In this document: positions 33,465 through 35,451 of the stretch, piece by piece
Numbering within the stretch: position 1 is the first letter of the stretch
Layout of the letters: every line of letters starts with the position of its first letter
Source: JAXGTD01 sp040775095
Lineage (GTDB): Bacteria > Pseudomonadota > Gammaproteobacteria > Chromatiales > Chromatiaceae
DNA: 35,451 nucleotides
Direction of reading: 5' to 3'
Assembly (NCBI GenBank): GCA_040775095.1
Contig: JAXGTD010000027.1
Coordinates: forward strand, 1-35,451
Program-made: the position numbers and the translations under genes
Notes under the pieces: generated by a model
The model's database searches: none
What the model saw: only the letters and a program-made list of their open reading frames with translations
Told to the model about the DNA's origin: nothing

Positions 33465-34837
33465 AATCGATCCGGCTGCGCCTGCTGGTCTCGCTGCTCG
33501 CGCTCTGGACGACGGTTTGCGCCGCCTTTGCGTTGGTGGCCCTCGAGCGCTCGCAGCACGAGGTCGAGGAGCTGCTGGACGCGGAGCTGGCACAGACGGC
33601 AAGGATGCTGCGCCGCATCGCGCTTGCGGGCCGGCTCTCGGAGGTCCAGAAGGCGGTATCCCAGAGCATGACGCCGATCGGGCATCCCTACGAGACCAAG
33701 ATCAGTTTCCAACTGTGGGACGGCGACCACCTGGTTGGCATGTTCGGCGCGGCCCCAACGGATCGGCTGGCGCAGGAGGAAGGGTACGCGGATCGGGAGA
33801 TTGGCGCGACGAAATGGCGCGTCTTCGGACTGCCTTCCCCGGACGGTAATCACGACCTCTATGTCGCGCAGGACTATTCCATTCGCCAGGAGCTGGTCCA
33901 TTACCTCACCATGCACGCGTTGCAGCCCATCCTGTGGTCATTGCCCGTGGTGGTGTTGCTGATCGGCGTCGCGGTCAGCGACGGACTCAAGCCATTGGTG
34001 GGTCTTGCGCGCGCCGTCAAGGGTCGCTCGGCCAGGCGGCTGGATCCGATCGACGAGGCAGGTGTCCCGGTCGAGATCCGACCCGTAATCAGCGCCCTGA
34101 ACTCTCTGATGGAGCAACTTCGGCAGACCCTTGCCGCCGAACGTCGTTTCGCGGCCGATGCGTCCCATGAGTTGCGCACGCCGCTGGCGGTGATTCGAAC
34201 CCATGCCCAGATCGCGCGGCGCAGCCGCGATGGGGACGAGCGAAACGAGGCCCTCGACAACGTCGCCCTGGGTGTGGATCACGCGACCCGGCTCGTCTCT
34301 CAGCTGCTGACGTTGTCGCGGATCGGATCGCAGAACGCCGATGAGGAAGCGGTTCCCACGTCCGTCGCCTTAACGGTGCCGCAGATCGTCGAGAACAAGC
34401 GCGACGGCGCCATCGCCAAGTCCATCGATCTGCGCTGCGAGCTCGACGCCGATGATTCATTCCTCGTCAATCTGCCCGCGCCCGCGCTGGCGGTATTGGT
34501 CGGCAATCTCGTGGACAATGCGGTCAAATATACGCCGCCGGGCGGGCGGGTGGACGTCTCTGCGAGGCGAGGCAACGGCCGCGTACTCCTGACGGTCACC
34601 GATTCCGGGCCGGGGATCGCCGCTGGCGAGCGGGATCGCGTGTTCGACCGTTTCTATCGCCCCGCCGGGCAAAGCGAGCCCGGCGCGGGTCTCGGGCTGT
34701 CGATCGTGCGGCATATTTGCGACGTCTACGACGCCCTGATCGAGTTGGGGCCCGCGCGGGAGGCTGCCGACAGGGACGGCCCTCAGGGCCTGCGGGTGCG
34801 CCTTTCACTGCACCCGGCCGAACCATTCGCAAACTGA
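33461..34837 (+). CDS. Sensor histidine kinase, QseC-like
   Basis: 458 residues: membrane helix about 8-28, a periplasmic 2CSK_N-type region (about 29-155), a second helix (157-173), then HisKA with His236 (DASHELRTPLAVIR) and HATPase with N (NLVDNAVKYTPPGG), G1 (DSGPGI) and G2 (GAGLGLSIV) boxes. It pairs with the response regulator immediately upstream, with which it overlaps by 4 bases. QseC/TctE-type kinases respond to envelope signals, metal ions or carboxylates; the ligand here cannot be read from sequence. Confidence 0.93.
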   Translation: MKSIRLRLLVSLLALWTTVCAAFALVALERSQHEVEELLDAELAQTARMLRRIALAGRLSEVQKAVSQSMTPIGHPYETKISFQLWDGDHLVGMFGAAPTDRLAQEEGYADREIGATKWRVFGLPSPDGNHDLYVAQDYSIRQELVHYLTMHALQPILWSLPVVVLLIGVAVSDGLKPLVGLARAVKGRSARRLDPIDEAGVPVEIRPVISALNSLMEQLRQTLAAERRFAADASHELRTPLAVIRTHAQIARRSRDGDERNEALDNVALGVDHATRLVSQLLTLSRIGSQNADEEAVPTSVALTVPQIVENKRDGAIAKSIDLRCELDADDSFLVNLPAPALAVLVGNLVDNAVKYTPPGGRVDVSARRGNGRVLLTVTDSGPGIAAGERDRVFDRFYRPAGQSEPGAGLGLSIVRHICDVYDALIELGPAREAADRDGPQGLRVRLSLHPAEPFAN

Positions 34838-34863
34838 GAACCAAGTCACAAAAAGCGAGCTAA

Positions 34864-34890
34864 CTTAAGGCCGTTTAAGGTTTTCTTAAG
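34864..34890 (+). promoter_or_regulatory. Three phased YTTAAG repeats (PmrA/QseB-like operator)
   Basis: CTTAAG (34864-34869), TTTAAG (34874-34879) and CTTAAG (34885-34890) repeat every 10-11 bases. The last two fit the PmrA-box form YTTAAK-N5-YTTAAK exactly. The block lies 27 bases after the kinase gene and 157 bases before the exported-protein gene. AACTTAAG and CTTAAGTT also form a weak 8-bp stem followed by T5, so a terminator role for the kinase gene is an alternative. Confidence 0.6.
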
Positions 34891-35047
34891 TTTTTCACAT
34901 CTAACCTCGGGCCCAGGGAGGAGTCGGCCGATCGTCGCCCCCTCGGCCGGATTCCGGGAGCGATCCCGGCCCAGGGAGCCGACGGCGGTCCAAGTCGGGC
35001 GCAGCCATGCGCCAAGCCAGATCAAGCTCACGCTGAGGTTAGACAAA

Positions 35048-35451
35048 ATGAACGCGACCCCGTCCGTGCGCCACTCTTGCGCACCGCAATTGCGCGCACC
35101 CGTCACGCGCGATCCAAATCGACCCCGTTCCGGGATCCTGCGGCGATTTGGGCTCCTATGCATCGCCTCCGCCTTCTGGTCCCTGCTCCCTGTCGGCCAG
35201 GCCGTTGCCGACAGCGACGACGCCTCGGATTTCAGCATCGACTCCGCGAGATGGGCCCAGGGGGTAGGCATTATCGAGATCCTCGGCACCCGCGATCGCG
35301 GCACCATTGTCACCGTTGTGAACGCTGCCGACCCGAATCAGGTGATCGGTCGCGCGGGCGATCGTCTTAACGAATCCTGGCGGGTCAGGGCGAGGCAGCC
35401 GTCTCCGGTGCCTTGCCGTGTTCGCGCCACCACGAACACCGGCGAGAGCCT
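35048..35451 (+). CDS. Exported protein of unknown function, 5' part
   Basis: Open from ATG 35048 to the window edge (134 codons). A basic N-terminal tail and a hydrophobic core (residues about 34-53) end in VGQAVADSDD, so it is a secreted or envelope protein. The following DSARWAQGVGIIEILGT..RGTIVTVVNAADPNQVIG...WRV...PSPVPCRVRA pattern resembles short beta-sandwich (Ig-like) modules found in repeat-containing surface proteins. GAGG lies 10 bases upstream (35034-35037). Position just after QseBC-like genes and a matching operator suggests that it is a target of that system. The rest lies outside the window. Confidence 0.6.
   Translation, partial: MNATPSVRHSCAPQLRAPVTRDPNRPRSGILRRFGLLCIASAFWSLLPVGQAVADSDDASDFSIDSARWAQGVGIIEILGTRDRGTIVTVVNAADPNQVIGRAGDRLNESWRVRARQPSPVPCRVRATTNTGES

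Noticed and set aside
34188..34206. GATTCGAACC string resembling a reversed tRNA T-arm
   Set aside because: It codes for the residues after the kinase H-box; no acceptor or anticodon stems pair around it.
1..35451. CRISPR arrays, insertion sequences, integrases, rRNA or tRNA genes
   Set aside because: Looked for on both strands; no regularly spaced repeats, no transposase or integrase motifs and no structured RNA gene found. The repeat pair at 9529 and 11339 has no transposase.

Overview
The window is GC-rich proteobacterial DNA, most likely from a denitrifying gammaproteobacterium. The UbiU/UbiV/UbiT proteins, the HrpA helicase and the QseB/QseC-type two-component pair fit that group, and a purple-sulfur (Chromatiales-like) relative is plausible. 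No rRNA, tRNA or CRISPR array is visible, so the taxonomic call is inference. 

Left two thirds (1-19802): a denitrification island. It opens with the end of norC and complete norB (nitric oxide reductase), followed by ubiU-ubiV-ubiT (oxygen-independent ubiquinone hydroxylation). Next come nirS-nirC-nirF-nirD-nirL (cytochrome cd1 nitrite reductase, a small cytochrome c and heme d1 maturation genes), a non-coding stretch with a dispersed repeat, and a CBS-domain/HPP-membrane pair (candidate nitrite permease) framed by two inverted copies of that repeat. A c'-like cytochrome with nirN follows, then a leftward dnr-type Crp/Fnr regulator. Another leftward unit holds hemerythrin, DUF2249 and a polytopic membrane protein split by an in-frame TAG. 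A rightward unit holds a fused nirGH, nirJ and a small membrane protein. Four good FNR/DNR-type boxes lie upstream of nirS, of the c'/nirN pair, of the hemerythrin unit and of nirGH. At three of them a -10-like hexamer sits where a class II site centred at -41.5 predicts, so the Dnr-like protein encoded here probably controls the island in response to NO or anoxia. Most gene junctions inside operons are 4-nt ATGA or GTGA overlaps. 

Right third (20071-35451): general envelope, RNA and signalling genes. These are a DegP/DegQ-like periplasmic protease; a leftward run of hrpA, a MurE-like ligase, a secreted M14-like metallopeptidase and a DAACS amino-acid/dicarboxylate symporter; an orphan PAS-containing NarX/DegS-type sensor kinase; a QseB/QseC-like pair; and the start of an exported protein preceded by three phased YTTAAG repeats that look like a PmrA/QseB-type operator. 

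The parts most worth a second look are the MurE-like/M14-peptidase/symporter operon, the TAG-split membrane protein of the hemerythrin unit, the inverted repeat around the CBS-HPP pair, and the spread of the heme d1 genes over three separately controlled units with a NirG-NirH fusion.
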